DNA of 64,000 nucleotides from HK1 sp965204915 (GTDB taxonomy: Bacteria > Pseudomonadota > Gammaproteobacteria > HK1), in NCBI GenBank assembly GCA_965204915.1, contig OZ242023.1:868001-932000 (forward strand), written 5' to 3'. Positions 49,002 through 56,921 of the stretch are shown piece after piece. Under the pieces are notes generated by a model that did not search any database, was not told where the DNA came from, and saw nothing but the letters and a program-made list of their open reading frames with translations. The translations under genes and the position numbers were made by a program. Within the stretch, counting starts at the first letter, position 1. Each line of letters starts with the position of its first letter.

Positions 49002-49203
49002 CCACTACGACTTCTCTGCCTCGAAGCCGAACCCCTACGCCAGGCGCGCGAAGCAGCAGATCACGATCCGCCTGGATTCGGACACGCTTTCCTGGTTCAA
49101 GGCGATGGCGCAAGAGCAGGGGCTCCCTTACCAGAGCCTGATCAACCTTTACCTCCGGGATTGCGCGGAGTCGGGACGGAAGTTGGAGCGCCGTTGGAGT
49201 TGA
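48994..49203 (+). CDS. brnA: BrnA antitoxin
   Basis: A 69-residue BrnA: DFSASKPNPYARRAKQQITI gives the linker and first strand, and RLDSDTLSWFKAMAQEQGLP the ribbon-helix-helix, followed by YQSLINLYLRDCAESGRKL. It binds BrnT and represses the operon. Confidence 0.94.
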   Translation: MRDHYDFSASKPNPYARRAKQQITIRLDSDTLSWFKAMAQEQGLPYQSLINLYLRDCAESGRKLERRWS

Positions 49204-49215
49204 GCCGCTTGCTTT

Positions 49216-49596
49216 CTACGACGCAGACTCCTGGCCGGCGGCAGGCAGCAGATCATCCACCGTCACGCCGAGGGCATCGGCGATGTCGCGTAACGTCTGC
49301 ACGGATCCGGTGGCGGCGCCGTTTTCTATCGCGGACAACTGGGCGTTGGACACCTTTGCCCGGCGAGCCAGTGCGGTGGCGGTCAACCCGCGGTACTCGC
49401 GCCAGACCCGGACCGGGCTGCCGCCGCCGAGACGGTCCACGAATTCATCCGGCACGAGCTCCTCGCTGCTGGCGCGGCTTTGGCGCAACGCCTCGCGGTC
49501 GGCGGCGTCTTCGAGGGCGTCGCGCAACTGGTCGTAGTCCCGGATCGGCACGATGGCACATGGTGCGCCGTTGATCTCGATCGTTTGCAGCTTCAT
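49216..49596 (-). CDS. XRE-family HTH antitoxin with N-terminal helical part
   Basis: A 126-residue antitoxin. The N-terminal part (LQTIEINGAPCAIVPIRDYD) is of the type found in antitoxins with a Phd-like strand; the C-terminal HTH reads YRGLTATALARRAKVSNAQL then IENGAATGSVQTLRDIADAL. The start ATG 49596 has ggaggaga upstream and overlaps the stop of the RelE-like toxin gene by four bases, so the order is toxin-antitoxin. Confidence 0.85.
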   Translation of the reverse strand: MKLQTIEINGAPCAIVPIRDYDQLRDALEDAADREALRQSRASSEELVPDEFVDRLGGGSPVRVWREYRGLTATALARRAKVSNAQLSAIENGAATGSVQTLRDIADALGVTVDDLLPAAGQESAS

Positions 49597-49865
49597 TGGC
49601 CTCTCCTCCGGTACGCGCCGCCTTGTTCCCGGATCGCCCGCACGTTCAACGCCCGAGCCTCGTGGTCCAACTCGAAGAGCACTCGCCAACCGCCGACACG
49701 CAGCCTGTAGCCGTCCATGCCGGCCAGATGGTCGAGGTTGCGGTTCGGCACCGTTGGATCTTCGGCGACCAAGGCGACCTTGGCACGGATGCAGCCACGC
49801 ATCTTCACGTCAAGCCGATTGAGCCGCCGCGCCGCTGAAATCGAGTAGTTGATCGAATAGCCCAC
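49593..49865 (-). CDS. RelE/ParE-family toxin
   Basis: A 90-residue RelE/ParE-type protein: INYSISAARRLNRLDVKMRG, NRNLDHLAGMDGYRLRVGGW and RVLFELDHEARALNVRAIRE with the characteristic LKG-YRLRVG-WRV core. It is likely an mRNA interferase or gyrase inhibitor. Translationally coupled to the XRE antitoxin. Confidence 0.88.
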   Translation of the reverse strand: MGYSINYSISAARRLNRLDVKMRGCIRAKVALVAEDPTVPNRNLDHLAGMDGYRLRVGGWRVLFELDHEARALNVRAIREQGGAYRRRGQ

Positions 49866-49924
49866 GGAGGCTATTTTTCACTATGAAGTAAATGTGTCAA
49901 CGTTCAATTCACTCAAAGGAAAAC

Positions 49925-50650
49925 ATGGCCCGCACCACCATCGACCGGCTCATCGTCAACTCGCCCTACGAGGAGCCGGTGCACCACTGGCGTTACGATC
50001 GCACGACCCGCCGGTTCGACCTCGCGCCGGGCCGCCGCCCCGCCGGATACGTCGTCGCCTCCGAGGACTCCCGCGCCTTCGACGACCCCGGCGCCTTCGT
50101 CGAAATCCCCCTGGTCAACGCCATCCGCCCGCGGGTCAAGGCGTGGCGCGAAGCCGGCTGGCCCGGCGCCACCGCCGTCACCCGGCGCCTGCTCCGGTAC
50201 TGGAACGACCCGGAGGAGTTCGAGACCCGGCGCTTCAGCGACTTCGGCTTGAACGACGCCATCGAGGCCGGCCTCGTCAAGACGCCGCGGGTGGTCGTCC
50301 GGGACGACGCCCTGCCCGACGCCGGCGCCTGGAAATCCCGCCTCTACCACATCTACAACGACCCGGAGGTCAAGGACGACCTGAACCGCCGGGCCGGGGC
50401 CGGGGAGCCGCTTCCCGATCTGGTGCTCAACGGCTACTACCTGCTCGGATACGACTGGCGCGAGACCGCCAGGCGATGGGCCGCCGCGGGGTTCGAGGCT
50501 CCGCCGACGATGATCACCGTCGCCAACCGCACCGAGACCGCGGCGCGCGTCAAGCACGCCTTCGACCCACGGATGCCGGCGTCCTGGGAACGGCGCGTCT
50601 TGGGAACGCTTGTGTCTCGCCCGCAAATGGGACGGCAAGACCGCCGCTGA
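49925..50650 (+). CDS. Type III Res-like protein with in-frame loss of the helicase core
   Basis: A 241-residue protein. Residues 1-100 match the N-terminus of the large type III Res/helicase subunit (RTTIDRLIVNSPYEEPVHHW, RPAGYVVASEDSRAFDDPGA, LLRYWNDPEEFETRRF). Directly after, residues ~101-215 match a segment from far downstream in Res (SDFGLNDAIEAGLVKTPRVV, HIYNDPEVKDDLNRRAGAGE, DLVLNGYYLLGYDWRETARR, TMITVANRTETAARVKHAFD). The ATP-binding helicase motifs and the C-terminal nuclease are absent. The junction keeps the frame, so a stable small protein may be made; alternatively it is a pseudogene. Probably the relic of the res gene of the mod operon. Confidence 0.75.
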   Translation: MARTTIDRLIVNSPYEEPVHHWRYDRTTRRFDLAPGRRPAGYVVASEDSRAFDDPGAFVEIPLVNAIRPRVKAWREAGWPGATAVTRRLLRYWNDPEEFETRRFSDFGLNDAIEAGLVKTPRVVVRDDALPDAGAWKSRLYHIYNDPEVKDDLNRRAGAGEPLPDLVLNGYYLLGYDWRETARRWAAAGFEAPPTMITVANRTETAARVKHAFDPRMPASWERRVLGTLVSRPQMGRQDRR

Positions 50651-50868
50651 TCGATGCGGGCGGGACGGCCGCCTTCCCAGGGAGAGCGATGGGCGTCGAT
50701 GCCTGGCCGCGAGTCGGCCAGCGTGAAAAAGCCCTGCGCTCGGGCGGGAAGCCGATGCGCAAGGCGCCTGGATGATGGAACATATGGCCATGACCCGAGG
50801 CGCGGAAACCGAGCCGGCGGCTCGCACCGGCCCGGAAGGCTGACCATCCTTCGGCAGCGAACAGAACG

Positions 50869-52119
50869 ATGTTCGAGAGCAAAGATCAGATCCTGGACCA
50901 GCTCCGAGCCGGAGAAGACGGCCGCGCCGAGTTCAAGGAGGTGCGCTTCGGGAATCGAGGCATCGTCTCCCCCAACACCGAGGAGCTTGCCGGGGAGCTG
51001 GTCGCGTTCGCGAACGCCGAAGGCGGCGTCGTGTTCCTTGGTGTCGACGATTCGGGCACGGTGCGCGGGGTCCCGCCTGCACGGATCGACGCGGTCGAAC
51101 AATGGATGCTCGATGTCGCAACCCACAACTGTGATCCGCCGATCCGGCCAATCCTCCGCAAGGCACTGCTTCCGGGTGATGGTGGAGACGACGAGCGTGT
51201 CCTTCTGGTGGAGGTTCCGCACGGACTGTACGTGCACCGCACGTCCGGAGGACGCTACTACGCGCGGCTCGGGTCCACCAAGCGGGATCTCACGCCCCCG
51301 GAGCTCGTCCGGCTCTTCCAGCAGCGGGGCCGCGAGTACGTATTCGACGAACAGCCCATCCTCGCCACGACCGTGGATGATCTCAACCGCCACCGACTCG
51401 AAGCGTTCTTCGGACGATCGCCGACCATCCCTTGGCTCGATCTGCTCCGGAACACCCGGGTGATGTACCGGGACGAAGACGGAGTGGACCGGCCGACCGT
51501 CGCCGGCCTGCTGGTCTTCGGAACGGAGCCGTCCGGGTTCCTCCCCTCCGGCTCCATCGAAGCCGCCTGCTACCGGGGAACCCGGCTGTCCTCCGACGAC
51601 CTCATCCACGCGGAACGGCTCGCCGGCCCCGTCTCCGACCAGATCGACGCCGGTATCGCCTTCGTCGCCCGCTTCATGCAGGCGGCGCCGCCGAGCCAAC
51701 GGACGCGCGACAAAGACGGCGCCTCCTACGACCTCGACGTGGTCGACGAAGCCATCGTCAACGCCGTCGCCCACCGCGACTACGCCATCTCCGGCGCGAA
51801 GATCCGCCTGTTCCTGTTCGCCGATCGCCTGGAGCTCTACAGCCCCGGCAAGCTCCCCAACACCCTGACCCTCGACGACATGCCCTACCGCACCTTCACC
51901 CGCAACCAGCTCCTGGTGAGCTTTCTGTCGAGGATTCGGAGCAAGCGCACCGGACAGGTGTTCCTGGAATCGAGGGGGGAAGGCGTGCGGAAGATCCTCC
52001 AGGACGGCGAGGCGTATTCGGGCCGACGGCCGGAGTACGAGCTGTTCGGGGATGAGCTTCGGTTGACGTTGTGGGGAAAAATCAATCGGCAAGAGCTTCA
52101 ACCAATGGGTGTAGGATGA
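50869..52119 (+). CDS. AlbA_2 (Schlafen-like) domain ATP-binding protein / putative regulator
   Basis: A 416-residue protein with an N-terminal AlbA_2 domain: GRAEFKEVRFGNRGIVSPNT, ELAGELVAFANAEGGVVFLG and VDDSGTVRGVPP, followed by YYARLGSTKRDLTPPELVRL. The middle has the conserved RPTVAGLLVFG and the C-terminal GHKL-like part DEAIVNAVAHRDYAISGAKI, RLELYSPGKLPNTLTLDDMP and RNQLLVSFLSRI. Such proteins are annotated as transcriptional regulators or are part of defence systems. Start ATG follows a spaced gaacagaacg; the ribosome binding site is weak. Confidence 0.88.
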   Translation: MFESKDQILDQLRAGEDGRAEFKEVRFGNRGIVSPNTEELAGELVAFANAEGGVVFLGVDDSGTVRGVPPARIDAVEQWMLDVATHNCDPPIRPILRKALLPGDGGDDERVLLVEVPHGLYVHRTSGGRYYARLGSTKRDLTPPELVRLFQQRGREYVFDEQPILATTVDDLNRHRLEAFFGRSPTIPWLDLLRNTRVMYRDEDGVDRPTVAGLLVFGTEPSGFLPSGSIEAACYRGTRLSSDDLIHAERLAGPVSDQIDAGIAFVARFMQAAPPSQRTRDKDGASYDLDVVDEAIVNAVAHRDYAISGAKIRLFLFADRLELYSPGKLPNTLTLDDMPYRTFTRNQLLVSFLSRIRSKRTGQVFLESRGEGVRKILQDGEAYSGRRPEYELFGDELRLTLWGKINRQELQPMGVG

Positions 52120-52229
52120 GCTGCGCTCTTGCGTCGCGGGTTCGACACAGGGTAGACGGGCTCGGAACAATGACACGCCCGACACCGCCGCCGGGACTTG
52201 GGCCAGCCGGGGAATCGAGGAGTATGGAG

Positions 52230-52601
52230 ATGAACAATCAGGCGCGGAATCGAGTGATCTCGATGAGGGTGTCGGCACGAGAGGCGGAGAGAGAAATCTC
52301 CCGGATTCCGCATCAAAGATGCCAGGATGCTTTTGGAACCCGCTGGCATATCTATCGGGACGAAAATGGAAGGGAGCAGGCGAGGGCTCAGAGTATCTGC
52401 TGGCTGTACTGTTGGGCCGTGACTGGCATGGGGAGCCGCAAGGCTCAGGAGGCAGCCAGGCAAGCCTTCGACAATATCTTCGATCGCTCCTGCGATTGGC
52501 TGCGTCAGAGGCTGCCGCCGGGTGAGGCGGAAAGGCTCAGGTATAGCCAAGAATACTCTGATATAGAACGAGAATTCGCGGATATTGTCGGGACCGACTG
52601 A
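52230..52601 (+). CDS. Small uncharacterised protein
   Basis: A 123-residue protein (start ATG 52230; ATG 52224 is two codons upstream, both behind cgaggagt). It reads NRVISMRVSAREAEREISRI, then RWHIYRDENGREQARAQSIC, a helix with WLYCWAVTGMGSRKAQEAAR and FDNIFDRSCDWLRQRLPPGE. No family is recognised. The base composition is slightly lower in GC than its neighbours, suggesting acquisition. Confidence 0.5.
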   Translation: MNNQARNRVISMRVSAREAEREISRIPHQRCQDAFGTRWHIYRDENGREQARAQSICWLYCWAVTGMGSRKAQEAARQAFDNIFDRSCDWLRQRLPPGEAERLRYSQEYSDIEREFADIVGTD

Positions 52602-52685
52602 CACGGATGCACACCTGCCCCGCCATAGTGGAACGTTGCCTGATACGGGCCTCTTCGTCGGCTACGCGCCAGGGTTTCCGGGAGC

Positions 52686-53843
52686 TCACAGCCAAGCCAG
52701 CAGCCCCCGATCCGGCGCCATCCGGCGCAGGAAGTCCTCAACCGGCAGGCACCACACACCGTCGATCCGCAACCGTTCCGGGCCGCGGTGGAGCATCGCG
52801 ATCTCCGCCTCGGGCCAGTCCTCGCGGAAGGCCCGCAGCGCCCGCAGATCGCGGGAATGCACCCTGGCCGCGTTCTTGACCTCGAACGCCTGGAGGCCCG
52901 TCTCTCCATAGACGACGAAGTCGACCTCGGCGCCGGCCCGCGTCCGCCAGAAACAGACCCTCGCATCGTGCCCCGAATACGCGGCCCACGCGCGCAGGTG
53001 CTGCGCCACCAACCCCTCCAGCGCCTGCCCCTCCATCTCCTCGGGGCGGTCGAGCGGCCCCTTGGGACGGAGCGAACGGAACACCCCGGCATCGAACAGG
53101 TAGAGCTTCTCGTGGGTCACCGTCGCGCGCTTGGCCCGCTTGCGGAAGACCGGCAGCCGGAAGGCGAGCAGCAGATCTTCCAGGATGCCCACGTATCCGG
53201 CGGCGACCTTGCGCTCGACCTCGCATTCCCTGGCCACCGCCGAGACGTTGAGTTGCGCGCCGTGGGAGAAGGCGACCGCCTCCAGGAACCGGGCGAAGGC
53301 CCCGACGTTGCGGGTCAGTCCCTCCGCCCTCACCTCCTGTTCGAGGTACAGGCTCGCATAGGCGTCGAGGACCCCCGCCGGGTCGGAGGCGCCTGCCACC
53401 AGGGGCAGCAGCCCGATGCGGAGTGCCCGCCCGAGGTCGAAGTCCGGCAGCTCCGCGGCCATGAAGGGATGCAGGGTGCGGAGCACGGCCCGACCGCCGA
53501 GCAGGTCCACGCCGCCGCGTCGAAGCTTCCGGGCGCTCGACCCCGTGAGTACGAAGCGCGGCGGCACCGGCTCCTCCAGGACGGCATGAACGACGGTGAG
53601 CAGCTCCGGGATCCGTTGGACCTCGTCGATGACCACGGTGTCCTTGCCCGGCGCCCCTGCCATCAGCTCCCGAAGGCGCTCGGGGCGGGCGCTCAGGCGG
53701 CGATGCAGGGCGGGATCGAGCAGGTCCAGGTACAGGGCGTCGGGCAGCCGCCGGCGCAACCAGGTGGATTTGCCGGTTCCGCGCGGGCCGAACAGGAAGC
53801 AGCTCCGGTCCGGGACCTGGAAGAATCGACTGACAAGTTCCAA
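52686..53843 (-). CDS. AAA ATPase with DUF4143 domain
   Basis: A 385-residue ATPase. Walker A is FGPRGTGKSTWLRRRLPD near residue 18, Walker B VVIDEVQRIPELL near 70, and the sensor region RFVLTGSSARKLRRGGVDLL follows. The C-terminal DUF4143 part has RFLEAVAFSHGAQLNVSAVA and the nuclease-like GAEVDFVVYGETGLQAFEVK with the PD-(D/E)XK pattern D-x12-E-x-K. Such proteins are common in mobile regions; their role is unclear. The start is ATG 53843 (MELVSRFFQVPDRS). Confidence 0.92.
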   Translation of the reverse strand: MELVSRFFQVPDRSCFLFGPRGTGKSTWLRRRLPDALYLDLLDPALHRRLSARPERLRELMAGAPGKDTVVIDEVQRIPELLTVVHAVLEEPVPPRFVLTGSSARKLRRGGVDLLGGRAVLRTLHPFMAAELPDFDLGRALRIGLLPLVAGASDPAGVLDAYASLYLEQEVRAEGLTRNVGAFARFLEAVAFSHGAQLNVSAVARECEVERKVAAGYVGILEDLLLAFRLPVFRKRAKRATVTHEKLYLFDAGVFRSLRPKGPLDRPEEMEGQALEGLVAQHLRAWAAYSGHDARVCFWRTRAGAEVDFVVYGETGLQAFEVKNAARVHSRDLRALRAFREDWPEAEIAMLHRGPERLRIDGVWCLPVEDFLRRMAPDRGLLAWL

Positions 53844-53996
53844 TTTGCGTCGAAAAATGGAAAGGGCGATTCCGGATTGAACCCGATTCCGGCCCGAGGG
53901 TCAATCCGTCGGACATCCCCCGTCAGGCCTCCTGCCAAGCATCCGTCAGCCTCCTCCCTCTTCACGTTCCGCGTCCCGTCCCCCTGCGGGGATCCG

Positions 53997-54431
53997 CTAC
54001 GCGGCGTGCAGGGGGTTCTCCCAGCGCAGTGCGCGGAAGCGGGCGAAGTCGCCGTCGCAGGACACGAGCGTTGCATCGTGCGCGATCGCAATGGCGGCCA
54101 AGTGTGCGTCGGTGGCCAGATTGCCCGCCGTGCCGGCGTCCCGGAGAAGATCACGCAGCACGCGCCAGTGCGCAGGCTTCTCGACGATCACCGAGACGGT
54201 CTCGGCACAGATCCACGTTTCTACCTTGGCCAGCGCCCGATCCACCGGCATGGGCGCCGGAAACACCTTCGGATTCGTCGCAATGCGAAGGAAGCCGGAC
54301 AGGACGATCCACGGCAATCCCACGGATTCGTCTCCGTTCAGGGCTTCCTCCCACCACTGGCGAAGCACCGTGTGCCGCTCCGCATCCTCGTTGACCGCGT
54401 AGAGGAGCACGTTGACGTCGACGACCTTCAT
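53997..54431 (-). CDS. vapC: PIN-domain ribonuclease toxin VapC (second locus)
   Basis: A 144-residue VapC: MKVVDVNVLLYAVNEDAERH with the first Asp, WWEEALNGDESVGLPWIVLS, NLATDAHLAAIAIAHDATLV with the third acidic site and SCDGDFARFRALRWENPL with the fourth. This group (TA_VapC with W-NP ending) cleaves tRNA or rRNA in relatives. Overlaps its antitoxin gene by four bases. Confidence 0.92.
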   Translation of the reverse strand: MKVVDVNVLLYAVNEDAERHTVLRQWWEEALNGDESVGLPWIVLSGFLRIATNPKVFPAPMPVDRALAKVETWICAETVSVIVEKPAHWRVLRDLLRDAGTAGNLATDAHLAAIAIAHDATLVSCDGDFARFRALRWENPLHAA

Positions 54432-54694
54432 TTGCGCAACGCCGTCTTGCGGATGATCTCCTCGTCTTCGAGATCGGCCGCGAGCGCCAGCGCCTTGTCG
54501 AGATCGAACCGGGGACGTCCCATCCGGACGGTCTCTTCCTCGTACCGCTCGCGTTCCTCGCGGGATCGAACGGATGCGGCAAGACCGGCCCGGAGCAGGC
54601 GATTGAGCATACGGGTGAGGGACAGGCCCTCCGCTTGGGCGCGCGCCCGCAGGGCGGTCATGAGATCGTCGTCGATACGTACCGTGCTTCGCAT
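54428..54694 (-). CDS. vapB: VapB-type ribbon-helix-helix antitoxin (second locus)
   Basis: An 88-residue RHH antitoxin: MRSTVRIDDDLMTALRARAQ AEGLSLTRMLNRLLRAGL, followed by the acidic/basic linker RSREERERYEEETVRMG and FDLDKALALAADLEDEEIIR, which binds the toxin. The start ATG 54694 is chosen because the RHH strand begins there. Forty-eight bases of this gene are duplicated at 56331-56378. Confidence 0.9.
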   Translation of the reverse strand: MRSTVRIDDDLMTALRARAQAEGLSLTRMLNRLLRAGLAASVRSREERERYEEETVRMGRPRFDLDKALALAADLEDEEIIRKTALRK

Positions 54695-54698
54695 GACG

Positions 54699-54941
54699 TC
54701 ACCATGCCATCTCGTGCTGTGATGACATGGCATCGAATTGTCCCGCATCGGCGCTTGGCCCCACAAGCTCAACGCGAAGCAGCGCGCCGGGCAGATAGGC
54801 GAACACCGGCGACCCGAGGAGTGAGGGCACCATCGCGAACCGGCCGTCCTGCCGCCACCGGTACACGCTGCAGAAGACCGACCGCCAGGCGGCCACGAAA
54901 TCCGGACTGTGCCTGACGGACAAAGGGCCGGCGACGGTCAC
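54699..54941 (-). pseudogene. FemAB/GNAT-like protein, N-terminal fragment
   Basis: A frame of 80 residues starting at GTG 54941 within the deacetylase stop. It reads GPLSVRHSPDFVAAWRSVFC, RWRQDGRFAMVPSLLGSPVF and AYLPGALLRVELVG, like the first strand-helix region of FemAB-type acyltransferases found beside polysaccharide deacetylases, then breaks off at the VapB locus. It lacks the catalytic domain, so it is a relic truncated by insertion of the VapBC module. Confidence 0.5.
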
Positions 54942-55825
54942 CGATTCTTCCCGGCCAGCAGTTCGTGACACTGCGTCATCGTGGTCCAACGGTAGCCCTG
55001 GCGGCACAAGCGCTCGCCCAGGACCGCCAGGTCCTCGTATCCCTTCCGCCGCCACCGCGTCCACGCATGGGCGCCCTTCAACCAGAGCGGTTCCGGAGAC
55101 TTCCGAAGACAGCCGTCCTGCACGAGATCCACCATGTGCATATTGTAGATCACCAGCTCGGGCAACGACGCCATTCGCTCGATCAGCCATTCTGGGAACG
55201 ACCCCAGGAGCTGCCGATAGGAGTGGGTAAAGGGAATGCCGAAAGGCCGCCAGCTCGCCACGGGAAACTCCGCGAGGACACCGTCGAATACGAACCAGTC
55301 GCCTTGGTGGAACGACCTGTCCGACTGGCCGCCGAAACCGATACCGGGCAGGATGGAGGAATCCCAGGCGAAGCTCTCCGCCACCAGGGTTTGAAGTATC
55401 TCCTCCGTCAAGTGGTAGTTCTTTGCGCGGTACCCCCGCGGCCGGACCCCGACGAAGTTCCCGAAGGCTTCGATGCCCGCCTTGAGGTACTCCGCCGTGT
55501 CGCCGGAGTGCCGGTGATCGTAGCAATGGAGATGCAGGTCGACCTCGGCCTCGACCAGGCAGGCACAGAGGTCGGCGCGTTCGACGAACAGGCGCCCTTC
55601 CACGAAGGCCGTCAGTGGCAGGCCCATACGCCCTGTCGCGGCCAGCAGGTCCGGCAACCGGTCCAGCGCCTCGCTTTCGTTACCGCTGTAGTCGTACTCC
55701 AGGTCGATGGAGAGTACGGCGATCTTGTGGGGCGAGCGCCGGCTTTCGACGTCATGCGCCTTTGCATCGAACGTTTTCGTCGCCACCAGCTCCTGGGGCC
55801 TCCTCCCCGTGCCGTGCCAACTCAT
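54938..55825 (-). CDS. Polysaccharide deacetylase family protein
   Basis: A 295-residue NodB-fold protein starting at ATG 55825. The first metal-binding Asp is in IAVLSIDLEYDYSGNESEAL, the His pair in HLHCYDHRHSGDTAEYLKAG, and the family R in GVRPRGYRAKNYHLTEEILQ. The C-terminal part has FPVASWRPFGIPFTHSYRQL and a probable second His motif YNMHMVDLVQ. It may deacetylate a surface or exopolysaccharide. Its former operon partner (FemAB-like) is truncated. Confidence 0.85.
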   Translation of the reverse strand: MSWHGTGRRPQELVATKTFDAKAHDVESRRSPHKIAVLSIDLEYDYSGNESEALDRLPDLLAATGRMGLPLTAFVEGRLFVERADLCACLVEAEVDLHLHCYDHRHSGDTAEYLKAGIEAFGNFVGVRPRGYRAKNYHLTEEILQTLVAESFAWDSSILPGIGFGGQSDRSFHQGDWFVFDGVLAEFPVASWRPFGIPFTHSYRQLLGSFPEWLIERMASLPELVIYNMHMVDLVQDGCLRKSPEPLWLKGAHAWTRWRRKGYEDLAVLGERLCRQGYRWTTMTQCHELLAGKNR

Positions 55826-56921
55826 GCTTGAGGATGGATACTTCCTGCACCAAATTCTTGATCTTGTCGGAGAATGCGCTCCCGCCTGGTTCGCCGGCAC
55901 GCCGCTCGTGCGCTCAAGCCCGCGAAGCTCCCCTCCCAGTGGGCAAGGGAGACCGCCACGGGCGCCGACTTCGGCACGTAGACGGTTTCACAGCGCCATC
56001 GTCGGCACAACACACCCCAAGCCTGCCGTTTGGATGCCACCGCCACCGCAAGCCATCGAGATAGACCGTCAGGTATGCCGATCGGGAACGGACTCATCGA
56101 CCGCGCGCCGTGCGCCCGCGCCCTCGTCGCCGCCGCGAGCCCGGCCGCGTACCCCGTCCCGCTCGCGGGCGTTGTCTGCGATTTGTGCGCATTCCGGTGA
56201 ATCCGATCACCCGTTCCGGGATGAAGCCGATCACCGAATCCGGTCAAGCCGATCACCAGTCGGAGCGAAGCGGGGCGGTGATTATGCCGTGCAGTGATCG
56301 GCATGGGTCAAGCCGGAGTGATGTTCATGCGTGAGGGACAGGCCCTCCGCTTGGGCGCGCGCCCGCAGGGCGGTCATGCCGGGCCGCGTCGCGCTTCGCT
56401 TCCAGGGCTCGAACGATCTCCTGCATGGTGGCGCCTCCTTCGGCGGTCACAGCGTACGGCCGTCGTGCAGGGCGAAGGCCGCGGCGAGCGGCGATCGCAA
56501 CGGACGGCGGGGCACGCCTTCGCGCTACGAGGCCATTCGATCCGTCCGAACTGCCCGGTCCGCTCGAACCGACCGGGAGCACCCGTGCAGCAGACCTGCC
56601 GCCGCCCCTGTGCCGAGGTCGTGCGGCAACGCATACCGGCGAACAGGCCCGGACCCGGAACGCCGCCGTCACCCGTGGAGTCAAGTTGAAAGGACTTCGA
56701 GGGCGGGCGGAACCCTCGCCGGAGAATCACAGACCGGAGCTTCCGGACGATCGACGAATGGATAGAACGGATCTGTCGGATCATAGAAAACAGTTGTTTG
56801 ACAACCGGCCACCGCTCTTCTGAACATGGACCCTCCACTGGAGATTGAAGGAGGTGATGGAAGGCACTGCATTTCGACCCAAACGAACAGTCCCGCACCC
56901 TACGTGAGGAGGACGGCACCC
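55826..56921. other. Gene-poor rearranged region with IS-end-like repeats
   Basis: No intact gene. Between about 56200 and 56310 the word CCGATCAC or its complement GTGATCGG occurs five times at short spacing, like the multiple end repeats of IS21-family elements. From 56331 a 48-base copy of the vapB gene is fused to the start of another minus-strand gene (MQEIVRALEAKRDAARHD with ggaggcgccacc upstream of its ATG, near 56427). Before soxC a small inverted repeat GTTGT-ttg-ACAAC is at 56793-56805. Confidence 0.5.
56331..56378 (-). repeat. 48-bp duplicated fragment of vapB
   Basis: Identical to 54615-54662. On the minus strand it covers codons for ALRARAQAEGLSL, here read in a different frame after a foreign start. 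It shows that the VapBC region was involved in a duplication or replacement event. Confidence 0.85.
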
